Positions 52,643 through 64,000 of a DNA stretch of 64,000 bases are shown here, piece by piece; positions within the stretch are counted from its first letter, which is position 1, and every line of letters starts with the position of its first letter. The notes beneath the pieces were generated by a model that made no database searches, had not been told where the DNA came from, and saw only the letters and a list, made by a program, of their open reading frames with translations. Where the stretch lies: positions 4,898,001-4,962,000 of the forward strand of contig OZ059899.1 in NCBI GenBank assembly GCA_964057225.1, given 5' to 3'. This DNA is from Auanema rhodensis. Its lineage: Eukaryota > Nematoda > Chromadorea > Rhabditida > Rhabditidae. The translations under genes and the position numbers were made by a program.

Positions 52643-55398
52643 ATGACCTCACCAACAATTCCATCTTCTCATAGATTTTTAAGTATTGATGGCCTGATGC
52701 CATCAACTATATATGATAAAGGTAATCTCTCAACTAATATAATTATGAAGAAGCTATGGAAAATGCTAGAGTGCTGTTTTATTTGCTTTTTTAGGGGACA
52801 CGGAAATGGATACATCCGAAGAGATGGAAGAAATTAGAGAACTGCTTTATGAAATGATCCAAAAAAACTTCCCTATGGGTGTATCATCCACACATTTGGC
52901 TGACAAATACAAAGAAGAGTAAGTGGCTTCATATGTTTAAAAATATGTTTTGTTTTAATTTCTATTATTTTTGATGTAACGGGTTTACAACTTTGAACTT
53001 GTTAGTCATTTCTCCATCCTCTTAAGGAAACTATAGTGGACGAATGCGTGCTATGTCCTATGTCCTATGCTCTATTTGCTTATTCTATTGTGCTTGAATC
53101 GTGTTTGTCCAAGAAATCGCTTCACGTTATTGCTGTTTCAGATATGTTAATAAGGGATTAGGAAGAGAGCTTCCTGGAGATTGGTTGGAGCAGGTGCTAG
53201 CTAATTATCTTGACCACTTTTTATTTATTTTTTTATTAGGTGGCTGCCGCTGAGGAATTTGAAGCCCAAACTAGGGGCCCATTGACCATATTATTTGTTC
53301 GTTTATCGAACACCAGTTCGTTTAGAAGACCACCAATTCCTTTAACTAATGTTCGAAGTAAGTAACCATTTTGCTAGTTTAAAGGGTTTTTGGCGATTTT
53401 TCAGATTTAAATAATAATTTGAATTAGTAAGTTTTTAGTTGTTATTGACAGTGTTGTTGTTTTTAATTTTTAAGTTTTTATTTAGTATATGTTTCGTATG
53501 TATGTGTTCTCTAGTTTTGTTTGTTTCAGTTATTTCATCGACTAATAAGAACGAAAATTATGAATTAGCCAAGAAGAGAAAGGATAATTACCCATTAGTT
53601 CATTCTGAAACCGTGAGAACAGCACTTCTTTTTATTTTACATTTCCCTATTTAGTTGTTGAGACTTTCTGAATCCTTGACCCCTCGATGTGAGGTCCGAG
53701 TAGTTGCTTTCGATTCTTCAGAAGATTTCTATATTCGGGCCGTGAATGACGAGAAAAAGTTCAATGAAATTAAAGAGGGACTTGCTGACTTTTACTCTAA
53801 AGAAGACAATGAGAACAGAGTTCAGATCTATGTAACTTTCATTTTTTCGTTTCTGTAAAATAGTTATTTTATGTAGGAAATTCTTTCTGGAGGTGCATAT
53901 GCGTTATGTGACGCTGGTGGCGAATGGTTCCGTATTGTAGCTGAAGTAAGATAGTAGTGAACTTTTTAGAGAGTAACTGTATTTTAGGAGTTGCCTAGAA
54001 ATGGAACTCTTAAATGCTTTTTTTGTGATGTTGGTGTCAAGGGTTCATTTCCTGTTCGAGATGTCCGCCTTTTACCCGATCCAAACTCTTCCATAATGCA
54101 AGGTATTATAGAAAATATCAGTACTTCCGGGATTAATTGAAAGTTTTACAGTGCCAGCATTAGCTAAAAGAGTTGCAATGGGATTTTCTGAATCTGAACA
54201 AGGTCTAGAAGCTGATCAAATTATACGAGAAATATTATTTGAAAACGATCCATCGGGAAATTTAGTACCTGTTACAATACTTGTATGTTGTTTGCTATGT
54301 ATTAAATCATTTATCATTGCATCCATTTCAGTTTTCCTCAGCTGATACTTCCAGTAAGATGGAACATCAAGTTATTGACTTATGGACAGTGGATAGTCGA
54401 GCTATTAAAGAAGAAGTTTTGAATCGTCTTTCTGGAGATGCTAATGGAAATATCAAAACTATGTATGTCTATATAAGAAAAAATCATATGTTGTATTGAT
54501 TTTTATTTATTACAGAACTGTCCCTCGAGCTTCAACCGTCGTGTCTCCTTCCACACTATGTGTATTTAGCGGGGATGCTGATATCACGCCAATGGAAATT
54601 TCACAAATGCCAGTTGGTATCTTTCCAGCAAATGCATTATTCGCTGCTGGCCCTATTGATATCAGTCTTCGCCAGGTTTCTTTGGTAACGTTTTATGCTG
54701 ATTTTTGATGTAATTTTGTATCTTTATTTAGGATCCCATGCCGGATTACATGTACAACAAGCTAGCCGAAGAGTGTGAATTACCTGACTCTAGATTAATC
54801 GAGAACCCACAAATCGGATCATTCTATGCAGCAATGATAGATGGAAGATGGGAACGTGTGCAGTGTATCCGACCTTCCAAGATTGGTATTTATAAAGTTT
54901 TTATTTGTGATAACAAATACAAAGTTTGAAGATAAAATGGCGTTTTGTGTCTATTTGATTGATGTTGGTGCTTTTCATTACGTTAGGCGTGATTCCATCC
55001 GAAAACTTAATAGTAAAACTCCTTTCCGTAAAATGCTTATGTTCAAATGCAAGGTGAGACTTCGAAACGTATGGAAAAATATTCTTTATTTAAGCTTTCT
55101 GGAATACAACCTGTAGGAGGTGTTGATGTATGGACGCGTGAAAGCCATGAAGCCGTCCGGGAATTTTTTGAAGCTGGTCTTGGGGATCCTGTCTTGGTTT
55201 GTAGCATTGAAGTTTGTTATATATGAATAATATGTTTTTTAGGTTAATCCTTTGCCCAATGGTTGGAGTGAATGGAAGCAATTAAACGCTCCCTCAGTAC
55301 CGTTAGTTGAAGCTCGTCTCTCTTGTTGTGGTCGTGATCTTGCTGATTGGCTGATTTCATGTGGCCTAGCAATGCCTATTCCTCATGAAAAGCAATAG
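52643..55398 (+). CDS. lotr-1: LOTUS-Tudor germ-granule protein (LOTR-1 / TDRD5-TDRD7 type)
   Basis: The start is MTSPTIPSSHRFLSIDGLMP. A LOTUS/OST-HTH domain follows (EEIRELLYEMIQKNFPMGVS; THLADKYKEEY; NKGLGRELPGDWLEQV). LOTUS domains bind Vasa-type helicases or G-rich RNA. Tudor-type barrels follow: RCEVRVVAFDSSEDFYIRAV then GGAYALCDAGGEWFRIVAEE and LKCFFCDVGVKGSFPVRDVR; and SFYAAMIDGRWERVQCIRPS then VDVGAFHYVRRDSIRKL, with the W-x-R-V and F.DVG patterns of extended Tudor domains. The C-terminus contains WTRESHEAVREFFEAGLGDP and ends IPHEKQ. In C. elegans a LOTUS-Tudor protein helps organise Z granules and small-RNA amplification; in mammals TDRD5/7 act in piRNA granules. Short introns throughout. 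It is the best germline candidate in the window. Confidence 0.85.
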
Positions 55399-55863
55399 AC
55401 CATTGCGTTGTCCTTTATAGAAATGACCTTCTCTCGTCAAGTAACACAAGTCTGGGATGAATCAAATGGATGACAGGTTTTCTCTTCTCCATATATGATT
55501 CAAAATGGTCTTAACCTTTCATATCATAGATGCTAATATTCATCATATTTATTTATATACTATTTGCTGTGATACATAGATATAGTTTAGAATACTAATT
55601 TACAAATTTTTATTTATATTATACATAATAGCTCATATATCTACTTATCCCAATAAAAAACCTTATTGTTCTGTGATAATTGTGGTGCTTCTAATTTCCC
55701 CAAATGCTCAGTGTAATAATTTTTATTTAAACTATAATAATTGCAATAATAATAATTTTTTAATGAAACACGTGTAACATGTTACACAAATCAGTTTTAT
55801 ACTGTTTCATATCTATTTTATATGCCTTCGCTCTGTATTTCATGATTTGTTTTAGAATTTTAA
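55399..55863. other. LOTUS-Tudor 3' UTR and GALNT upstream region
   Basis: An AT-rich 465-base gap with AATAAA at about 55652. No exon is seen. Confidence 0.45.
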
Positions 55864-58508
55864 ATGCGTTCACGGTCGGCTGTTTGCCGTGCCGTGCTAG
55901 TAACTAGCATAGTATGGATGCTGTTTGGTAGTTTGGTTTTATTATATTTATTAGAGCCGGGTACTTCACCAACTAGTATAGAAAATAAGTAAATTGTGCT
56001 CACAATTAAGGAAAAAAACTTACTCATTTCAGAATTGTCCCTAGAGCTGAGCGATATGAAGGAAAAGCGAAGTTTGAAAAGGTATTCCGGTGCTTTTTGT
56101 AAACAATTAGTTATTGTGGTTTATTCAGCCTGATAGTGCTCCGTTTGCTTCGAAACTACAAGCCGATAACATTGATCCATCTGTTCAACAAGAGCTAAAC
56201 AAATTATTGAATGGTATTCAATTGTTTTCATATTTATGTTCTATTTTTCAAAATGTTTAGTACAAGCTTTCGGTGACCCACTTCATGGAGAAAACGGAGC
56301 TGCTGTTTCAGTAGATAGTAATAATAAAAGATTCAATGAAAATCAATTTAATGTTGTATGTTTTCCTAAAGTTTTTTCAAATCATGTTTAAATTTAAACC
56401 TTTTCAGGTAGCGAGTGAAATGATCTCGGTTAATAGAAGTTTACCGGATTACCGAACAAGCCAGTATGATATCATCAGTTTTGCTATAGTTTATATATTT
56501 TATTACAGATGTCAACTACAAGCAGAATCTTATCAAAGTGAAACTTATCCAAAAACATCAGTTATCATTGTATTCCACAATGAAGCTTGGACAACACTTC
56601 TAAGAACCTTACATTCTATTGTTAATAGATCGCCTTTATCATTACTTGAAGAAATAATTATGGTTGATGATCTCTCTGATAGAGAATACCTCAAAGGCCC
56701 TCTTGAAGCTTATTGCAAACGGTTTCCTGTAAGTAATTTTATCATCATCTGTTGTCATGAACTATATAAAGATTCCTGTACGTATTGTACATTTACCGGA
56801 GAGAAGTGGCTTAATTCGTGCTAGATTAACTGGAAGTGGAATAGCCAAGGGAAAAATTCTTCTGTTCTTGGATGCTCACGTTGAAGTATGTTCTTTAAAT
56901 ATGTTTATTTATAAATATATAATATTAGGTAACAGCAGGATGGCTAGAGCCTCTGATTGACAGGGTTGCTACTGATAGAAAGATTGTCGTTGCCCCATTG
57001 ATTGATGTTATTTCTGGTAAGATATTGTAACGTTAGTTGAATAACTAACATATTTTTAGACGATACATTCGAATATGTTACTGCATCCGATACCACATGG
57101 GGAGGTTTTAATTGGCATTTGAATTTCCGTTGGTATCCTGTTCCAAAAAGAGAACTGAATCGTAGAAAGGGAGATAGATCACAACCCATACAGTAAGTTT
57201 AACAAATTTTATATAAGTTTGTCCTGTTTGTGTTTATAGAACTCCAACTATTGCTGGTGGTTTGTTCGCTATCGATAGACAATTTTTCTATGATATTGGC
57301 TCTTATGACGAAGGAATGGAAGTTTGGGGTGGAGAAAATTTAGAAATTTCATTCCGTGTATGTATTATTTCATAATTTCTTTATACATTCATAATCTTTC
57401 AGGTCTGGATGTGTGGAGGCTCTTTAGAAATTCATCCATGTTCTAGAGTTGGTCACGTCTTCCGCAAGAAAACCCCTTACACTTTCCCAGGTGGTACTGC
57501 TAAGGTATATACTTACTATTGATGCGATCACTTTTAATTTTTATTATCAGGTTATTCATCATAATGCTGCTCGTACAGCGGAAGTTTGGATGGATGATTA
57601 CAAACAATTCTTCTATAAAATGGTTCCAGGTTTCAATTTTTTGTAAAGGCTTTATCCAAATAATACTTTGTTACAGCTGCAAAAAATGTTGACCTTGGTG
57701 ATGTTTCGCAAAGAATCACTTTGAGAAAAAATCTTCAATGCAAATCATTCAAATGGTATCTTGAGAATATCTATCCTGAAGCTCCTGTTCCCGCTGAATT
57801 TAAATCTCTTGGTGCTATTCAGATGGAGGTATATAATTTGATTTTAAGATAACGTTTTTTTCAATGACACATTCAGGGTAATGAAGTATGTATTGACACC
57901 ATGGGCAAGAAAGAGAATGGCAATCCAGGTGTTACTTCTTGTCATGGATCTGGTGGAAACCAGGTAACCCTAGAGTTTACATAATTTAATATAGAAACAA
58001 GAAATATATTTAAATAATAAGTTTAGAAGATTTTAATAGGTCGATTACCTTCTCATCAGGTAAAATAAATATAAAATGTGTGATAATTTAGTCATCCCTG
58101 GGTCATATTCAGTTCAATTTCTTTACTGTTTTAAGAAATAAATTTCATTTATTTTTTTAAAGGCTTGGTCCTTCACTGGAAAGGGAGAAATTCGAAGTGA
58201 CGATCTTTGTTTGTCATCTGGTCTTCCGTTTGCTATGGATGATTCTCTCAAGCTTGAGCGCTGCAACGTAGCCTCGCCAAGTCCTAAACATCTTTTCCAT
58301 ATTGTTGTAAGTTATATTCCACATTTATTAATTTGTTTTATTGAAATTACGTTGAAGTTTAAAAAAATATTTTCTTTTTCAGGGTCAGCAGATTATACAT
58401 AATAAAACACAAAAATGTGTAGCAGGAAATGGTTCAAAATTGATTCTTCAAAATTGTACTAATGACAATAAACAGCGATGGACTTTAGAAGGTTACAGTG
58501 CTTTCTAA
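55864..58508 (+). CDS. gly-3: Polypeptide N-acetylgalactosaminyltransferase (GALNT1/13 type)
   Basis: This Golgi enzyme starts mucin-type O-glycosylation by moving GalNAc from UDP-GalNAc to Ser/Thr. The N-terminus is a short basic tail and a signal anchor ([20 protein letters not shown]). The GT-A domain shows [75 protein letters not shown] (DxH metal motif), [15 protein letters not shown] and [19 protein letters not shown]; the acceptor-side motif is [15 protein letters not shown] and [21 protein letters not shown] ricin-type lectin domain follows ([40 protein letters not shown] end). The layout and wording match GALNT1/13 and nematode GLY-3. It is full length, about 600 residues. Confidence 0.95.
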
Positions 58509-58924
58509 ATGTTTAATTCATAATTACAAGCGTTTGCCCTAAATATCATTATCTCATAAATACCTTGAGCAGCTTTTGTCGCCCATTAAGTTTCTATTAG
58601 AGTTTTATGTGCCTTAATGATTTATAGATTGGTGGTGGTTTCAGCATAATTTCAAGTATTATTTTCATTATCCGTTGATCTTAATAAGAAATTTCATTGT
58701 TTTTTGAAGTTTAGTGATCATTTAGTTGTGATTTATCTGTGATTTTTTTTTAATTTTGGTTGTGTTGTACATTTTCGTTTTTATGATCGAAATGATGGGT
58801 ATTTTGTTATTTAATAATAAAATATTAGCTAAAGCTTAAAGCTTAGAAACCTTTTTTTGTTTTCTTCGATAGCATATTTCTATTTTTAGATTTTTTGATA
58901 ACATCTTCATATTTAGTCTAGTTA
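58509..58924. other. GALNT 3' UTR and upstream region of the DMAC2-like gene
   Basis: A 416-base AT-rich gap with AATAAAA at about 58816. No exon is seen. Confidence 0.45.
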
Positions 58925-60736
58925 ATGTCATACTGTAGAAGCTTATTTTGGTTGAAATCAACTGGTTCTCAAATTTCTAAAAGGTCAGCTCAATCATGGA
59001 TTCATAAATGGAATCGTTTTGAACGATGGCAAGATCTTGAAAAAGCCAAGGTTTTTTCTGTTTAAACATATAAATATATTAATATTCGGTTAGGATGAGT
59101 ACACAGTGGAAAAACTAAAAATGAAAAATTTCCTAAAATTACCTACTGGATTGTATATCACGCCAGAACGTCCTGAGGATTGTATGTTTTGAAGAACTTG
59201 TTGAAATTTGTTTTTTTATTTTGCAGTAAAACCAAAGAAAGATCGAGCTGATCAAACGAATGAGGATACAGGTGCTTTACCCATAGATTTACTAACTAAT
59301 CATACTCAAATGAGGTAAAAATATGACAACATTTTATGAGTTTCATTGCAATATCTGATTTATTTAGATATTTAGATCATTCTATTGATAATATTAAACG
59401 ATTCAATAGATATCAACATTTTAAACATTTACAATACGATCAAAGGTATTATTTATAATATATATTTATTATATTCAATATTTATATTAAAAGAATGATA
59501 CCTGAGAGATTACTGTTCTTGGGACCCGATCTCGCAGCTGCACATTTTCTTGTACATAGAGGAGCAGCTATTAAATTTCTGGATGATGAAACTTGGTACA
59601 AAAAAGATAAGAAAAATGTATTTCTAATATTTCTTTCTTTTTAATATATTTCTCATATCTTTCCAGAACTACTCCTTACCGGGTAGAAAAGTTCCAGGGT
59701 TATATATTGAAGCAATTGATGCATCTGGAACTGAGCTTATGTATGAAGGTATGAAAAAAATGTTTCTGAACATTGGACAAATAAAAAAAATAATATAATA
59801 TAAATCCTTTTTTAGGTTTCGAAAATCTCCATGAATTGAAAAATTTAAGAATGCTAAGATTAGCTGATTGTGAATATATTGATGACTGGACTTTGGGAAA
59901 AATAGGAGGAATGATGGAAAATTTAGAGATGTTAGATGTCAGTGGGTGTAGTAGAATTTCATCAAAAGGTTTTTGCTTTCATTGTTGACGTTCTATAATG
60001 ATTTTTCAAGGTCTTATGGGATTGCTACCGTTGAAGAAGTTACGCTATCTGCGTTTAGAGGGTTTAGATTGCAAGGTATATATAAAGGGATTTAAAACAT
60101 ATTATTTTGCTTTTTATAGGACTTAGGTAAAGCTGCTCTCATATTAGAAGAATCAATACCATCTCTGACTGTTATTGGGGTGGATTATGAAGAACAAATG
60201 AAAATATTAGAAGCTGAAACACGTTTATTAGAAAATCCAAATGTTGTTCAAGATGCTCGTGGAAATATTTTTATGGAAGATGATAATGGACAGTTATTCT
60301 ATATTGGTGGAGAAGTGAATGAAAGGCCAGCTGTTTGTGATATGGATAAACCCTTAATGACAAGTACAATACGACGGTATTGTTATGTTATTTTACTTAT
60401 AATTTCGGTGTTTTAAAGGGAAATTCCGGAAATGTCAGATGAAGAGTTTGACAAAGTAGATGCTTTATCGGGTGGTAAGCTAAGACACTTACTCGTTGGA
60501 TCACCCAGTGGATATGAATGGAATGAGCAAGTTGAAACAATTTTACAATTTGAATCCAAATGGAATAAGAAAGAAAACATTCCTGTTAATCCTAAAATGC
60601 TTCCTGAGAGTGAAAGGCCGAGGGTAATTTTAATATTTTGTAATATCTCATTGTATATTGATGTTTTCAGTTTAAACCAGAGCCAAAGCCTAGCTTACTA
60701 GAAGAAAATAGACAAAAATTTATAGATAGTTCATAG
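58925..60736 (+). CDS. DMAC2 / ATP5SL-like LRR protein (ATP synthase subunit s family)
   Basis: DMAC2 helps assemble the distal membrane arm of mitochondrial complex I. The N-terminus MSYCRSLFWLKSTGSQISKR is basic and could be a mitochondrial presequence. After KNFLKLPTGLYITPE the exons give PERLLFLGPDLAAAHFLVHR and GAAIKFLDDETWYKK, then leucine-rich units HELKNLRMLRLADCEYIDDW, LEMLDVSGCSRISSKGL and PLKKLRYLRLEGL, the ATP5S/DMAC2 signature. A long C-terminal extension (about 150 residues) contains NVVQDARGNIFMEDDNGQLF and VEKFDKV-type acidic sequence and ends RQKFIDSS; human DMAC2 is shorter. Introns are short, one cutting the codon before each LRR. It converges on the MATH-BTB gene with 124 bases between stops. 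Confidence 0.8.
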
Positions 60737-60859
60737 ATATTATATTATTAAATTTCTTATAAAAAGTTGAATAATTTAAAACCACTTAAAACATGTAAAA
60801 CTTAACAAGTAATTAAAACTATTAAAAAAGATTAAAGTTATCAACAAGTTGCATGAAAG

Positions 60860-62448
60860 CTAATGTTCTAGTGCTTGTGACTGCCAAACAAAATTTTCAC
60901 AGAGTTCTATTTTATTAATTTTATTGATATTCTTATAACCAGGATCGGCAACTATAGTAGATAGTTCTGATGCATCTTTTATTCTAAGCAAGATAGAATT
61001 CTATAAAATATATATCTTTAAAACATTAAATATTAACTATTTCTAACCTTAATTGAAGTTAAATTATACTTCCAAGATAATAGAATAGCTTGAGATGTTT
61101 CTTTAGTTTTTTCTTTTATATATTCAGCACAACTATGTTTAATAGTTTCAACATTAAAACATTCAGAGAGTATCAGTAATTTTTCAACGTTATCATCTGA
61201 AATTAATATTTATTAATATAAAAATATATTTAAATAATATAAACAAACCAGTTATTATTTCATTTGGAACATATAAATGATACAAAAAATTTATAAAGTC
61301 GTCTGATTTGATATCTTTTTTATTTGGTAAAATAATTTCTATCTCAGGTAGAGACTGTTTTGTAAGAAGAAAATATTCATCTAAATTACTAAATTTCATC
61401 CTTTTGCTGGCAACTTGAGCACTATGCAGTTCATCAATTATAGATTCCATTTTTTGTTTTTTTCTTCGTTCCTTAAGATATATAAACTTTTTTTTTCTAA
61501 TATGGGCAAAATATTAAAAAACCTGTGTTGAAATGGCTTCATCAAAAACGGAAGAATTAAGTCGTAGCAACTGTAAAATCATATAAATCTATTATACTTC
61601 TGCTTCATCTTACTTGAGAGTGACAATATAGCTTTTCTTCACCTAATTTCAATATGATATCAGCACATTTGAAGTTAGAATCCCGAAAATCAAAGCAAGG
61701 CAGAAATCTGGTACCAAAGTAATAAAGGAAAGCTGGTTTTAGACAGACCTCAGTCCAGTGAGTCTTCTATTTCGGATAGAAATAGTTACTGTGATTTGAT
61801 CCTTATTTTGAACATCAGAATTTAAATAATCTTCATAATTTTCATCATATATTACTTCTCCAATAACATAATCACTTTTATTAGATGCTTGAAATATTAG
61901 CTAAAATTTAATTTTACAATAAGAAAATTAGGAAAAAAAAAAGAACATACGTCATTAAATACTTTTAAGGAATTACCAGCTACACGTTCAACATCAGCAC
62001 AAATTGCCCAATCATCAGATACTCGAATCTTGCATTCTCTAGGTTTTGCATATAAGACCATTTGAAGAAATCTTGATGTTGGCTTATTTGAACTTGATTG
62101 ACATGATATAGTTGATTTCATCTTAGCTATTACCCACCTAAATATAAATACAATAGAGTGCTAGAACTAATTTTAATAAATAAATAACTTTTTATTATTT
62201 AAAAAAATGTTTATATTACCAATCACATCCGTCATTGTAAAAACTTGAAGATTCATATTCTTTCTCTGGATCATCAAGTTCTTGAAGATTTTTGAATGTA
62301 TGCGTAAAAGATAAATTTGTTGAAATGCTGAAAAGATTATATATTCCCTTCAAAACTTGTAAATTATAAGAAAATCAGTAATATTAAACATCTCAAAATG
62401 ATATTACCGATAATTCTTAAAACCAAAATAAGATATCCCACTTTGCAT
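60860..62448 (-). CDS. MATH-BTB (BATH) protein, substrate adaptor for CUL3 ligase
   Basis: The start used is MQSGISYFGFKNYR at 62448; the frame is open upstream, so the start is uncertain. The MATH domain follows (TNLSFTHTFKNLQEL; DWWVIAKMKSTISC; SRFLQMVLYAKPRECKIRVS; DQITVTISIRNRRLTG). The BTB domain is FDFRDSNFKCADIILKLGEE, then KLYCHSQLLRLNSSVFDEAI, then an insertion, LPEIEIILPNKKDIKSDDFI, NFLYHLYVP and NVEKLLILSECFNVETIKHS. BATH proteins recruit targets to CUL3 and are greatly expanded in nematodes. The sequence is divergent and AT-rich, as is usual for this family. It ends VWQSQALEH. No neighbour suggests its target. Confidence 0.75.
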
Positions 62449-64000
62449 ATTTGTGATAATCCGTATTAATTGATATCGTAACCATAGTCCAGAAGTTGCC
62501 ACAGTAATGGAAATAGAAATGAGAGTACCAGTATATTAAACTGAAATTGCAGAAAGCATATGAATAGATTCAAAAGTTTCACTAAATTTTTCTGAAAAAT
62601 CGAAAATTGTCTTCTTTTCTGGAAGGTGAGTTAGAATTAAAATAATATGAGAATACAAACAACATATTGTTTTAAAAAGAATAAATCAATATTATACTTT
62701 ATATTTATTCCATTCTATTCTATTTAGATCTTAAAAACATTGTATATCTTTTATATTTACAATTTTAAACTTGTTAATCTTCAAATAAAATAATAAATTT
62801 CATTTCAAATATTATCTTTAAATTGTCTTTTTCAATCAGTTTTCAACATAAAGAAAAAGAAAATAAGATCTAAGAAATATGAATTATATTTGATGGTTTT
62901 CTTTGATTACTACTCATTCAATTCAAATATTTATTATTTTGTATCGAAATTCTAATTATTTTTATTTTGTAAACAATCAATATTTTATATTATTTACTTT
63001 TTGTTTTTGGTTTGATGTTCTTTAAAGTTATTTATACTTATAGATTATATTTATAATTCTAATAATATAAATATCTATCTAACTAGTATTTTAAAATCAT
63101 TTACTATTTAATAATCTGTTTCGATGTAAATCCATTTTTGAGCTCAGATCATCCACATTTAATTATTTCAATTTCTCATCCTTTTCTTTTTTATTTTTTC
63201 AGGTCATTTTATATGATACAAACGGATATATATGCCCTTTTCTGTTAAAATTTTTATTTTTATGAACTTTTAAATTTATTTTTCTGAGTACAAACATTTA
63301 TATTTTTATTTTTATTTATAAATTTAAAAATATTTCAATGATAATTCAATTTTTCTTTTTCTATACAAAATATTTTTCTTTAACATATATTACTATGTAA
63401 TAAATAAAATAAATTGTTTTTTAGTTGTTTTTGGTTAATCATTATTCATATTTTGATTCATTTATTGAAATTCATCAGTTTTTTTTTGTTTCTATCAAAT
63501 ATCATTTATTTTTACTTCTGATTGAAATATTTCAGCTTATAAGCCTTAATAATTCTTAAATTTTTATTTATAAATATAAAAAAATATATTTATTCTTTTG
63601 ATTTTACTCAGATCTCATGACTAGTTCTTCTCAAGGTTGAACACAGGACGCTCTATTACCACCCCCCACCTTTCCATCCAATCTCTACAACCATTACTCG
63701 ACCATTCATCAATCTGTTTCTTATGTTTTTCTATTTTGGCTAACATTGTCATTTCCTCTTTTTTCTGTGTAAAACTTATGATTCATTACATTAATCAATG
63801 TAAATAAACATTTTTGAATTAAAAAAAAAACTAAATTTACATTGAAAGTAATAATTTCAATCGGAGATTAACTAAATAATCAATGTTATATGAACATAAA
63901 TAAGATTTCGGTCAGATAGCCTCAAGGCCAATCAATAAAGTTTCGTTTATATTTTCTTAGTTTTTCTATTTATTTCTTTATTTATTTTAAAAAATATTTT
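62449..64000. other. AT-rich region, no gene seen
   Basis: This 1.5 kb stretch is very AT-rich with TTTATTTTTATTT-like low complexity (63230-63420). A C-rich island (CCACCCCCCACCTTTCC) lies at 63659-63675. No splice chain gives a plausible protein. It may contain the 5' end of the MATH-BTB gene and the next gene's 3' UTR. Confidence 0.45.

Noticed and set aside
49279-60736. TAK1-like, LOTUS-Tudor, GALNT and DMAC2 genes as one operon
   Set aside because: They share a strand, but the gaps are 415-535 bases and no start sits flush with an acceptor.

Overview
This window is nuclear DNA of a small-genome animal, most likely a nematode. Every coding region is split by short GT-AG introns, mostly about 40 to 60 bases and often ending TTTCAG or TTTTAG. 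The background is AT-rich. Several start codons sit at, or within a few bases of, a TTTAG/ATAG acceptor with no upstream exon, which is the mark of spliced-leader trans-splicing. The gene content (PRPF40, CLUH, UNC-51, SWEET, LOTUS-Tudor, MATH-BTB, GALNT) fits. I cannot name the species or clade. There are no bacterial features, CRISPR arrays, rRNA genes or confident tRNA genes. Nearly all open frames are exons, so the CDS spans below run from start codon to stop codon and include introns.

Layout. 1-1039 (+): 3' end of a CUE-domain gene. 1200-1963 (-): TRAPPC3/BET3, about 135 bases downstream of PRPF40 (2099-5723, -) in a likely operon; MRPS23 (4103-4643, +) is nested in a PRPF40 intron. 6524-8073 (-): THAP-domain gene. 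8916-13837 (+): CLUH, with a tRNA-like repeat in one intron. 14355-15317 (-): unidentified helical protein. 16511-17295 (+): C2H2 zinc-finger gene with a difficult model. 17435-21062 (-): three genes in a row, a RING protein, an FHA-RING protein (both CHFR-like) and a Regnase-type NYN endoribonuclease. 22597-26256 (+): UNC-51/ULK autophagy kinase. 26974-28723 (-): DHHC palmitoyltransferase. 29317-31468 (+): RAD9. 31570-32951 (-): SWEET sugar transporter. 34229-38786 (-): MEIOC-like meiotic protein with two candidate first exons. 39963-44172 (-): MRPS9. 44555-48447 (-): ARAP-like RhoGAP without a visible ArfGAP domain. 49279-52109 (+): TAK1-like kinase. 52643-55398 (+): LOTUS-Tudor protein like LOTR-1. 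55864-58508 (+): GalNAc-transferase. 58925-60736 (+): DMAC2/ATP5SL-like LRR protein. 60860-62448 (-): MATH-BTB protein. 62449-64000 is very AT-rich and empty as far as I can see.

Function. Most genes are unlinked housekeeping genes (trafficking, splicing, mitochondrial ribosome, glycosylation). Two themes recur. One is mitochondria (MRPS23, CLUH, MRPS9, DMAC2). The other is germline and genome maintenance (RAD9, MEIOC-like, LOTUS-Tudor and the CHFR-like pair). The items most worth a second look are the CHFR-like/NYN cluster, the MEIOC-like gene with alternative first exons and a nearby orphan exon, and the zinc-finger locus that needs introns of about 25 bases or is broken.
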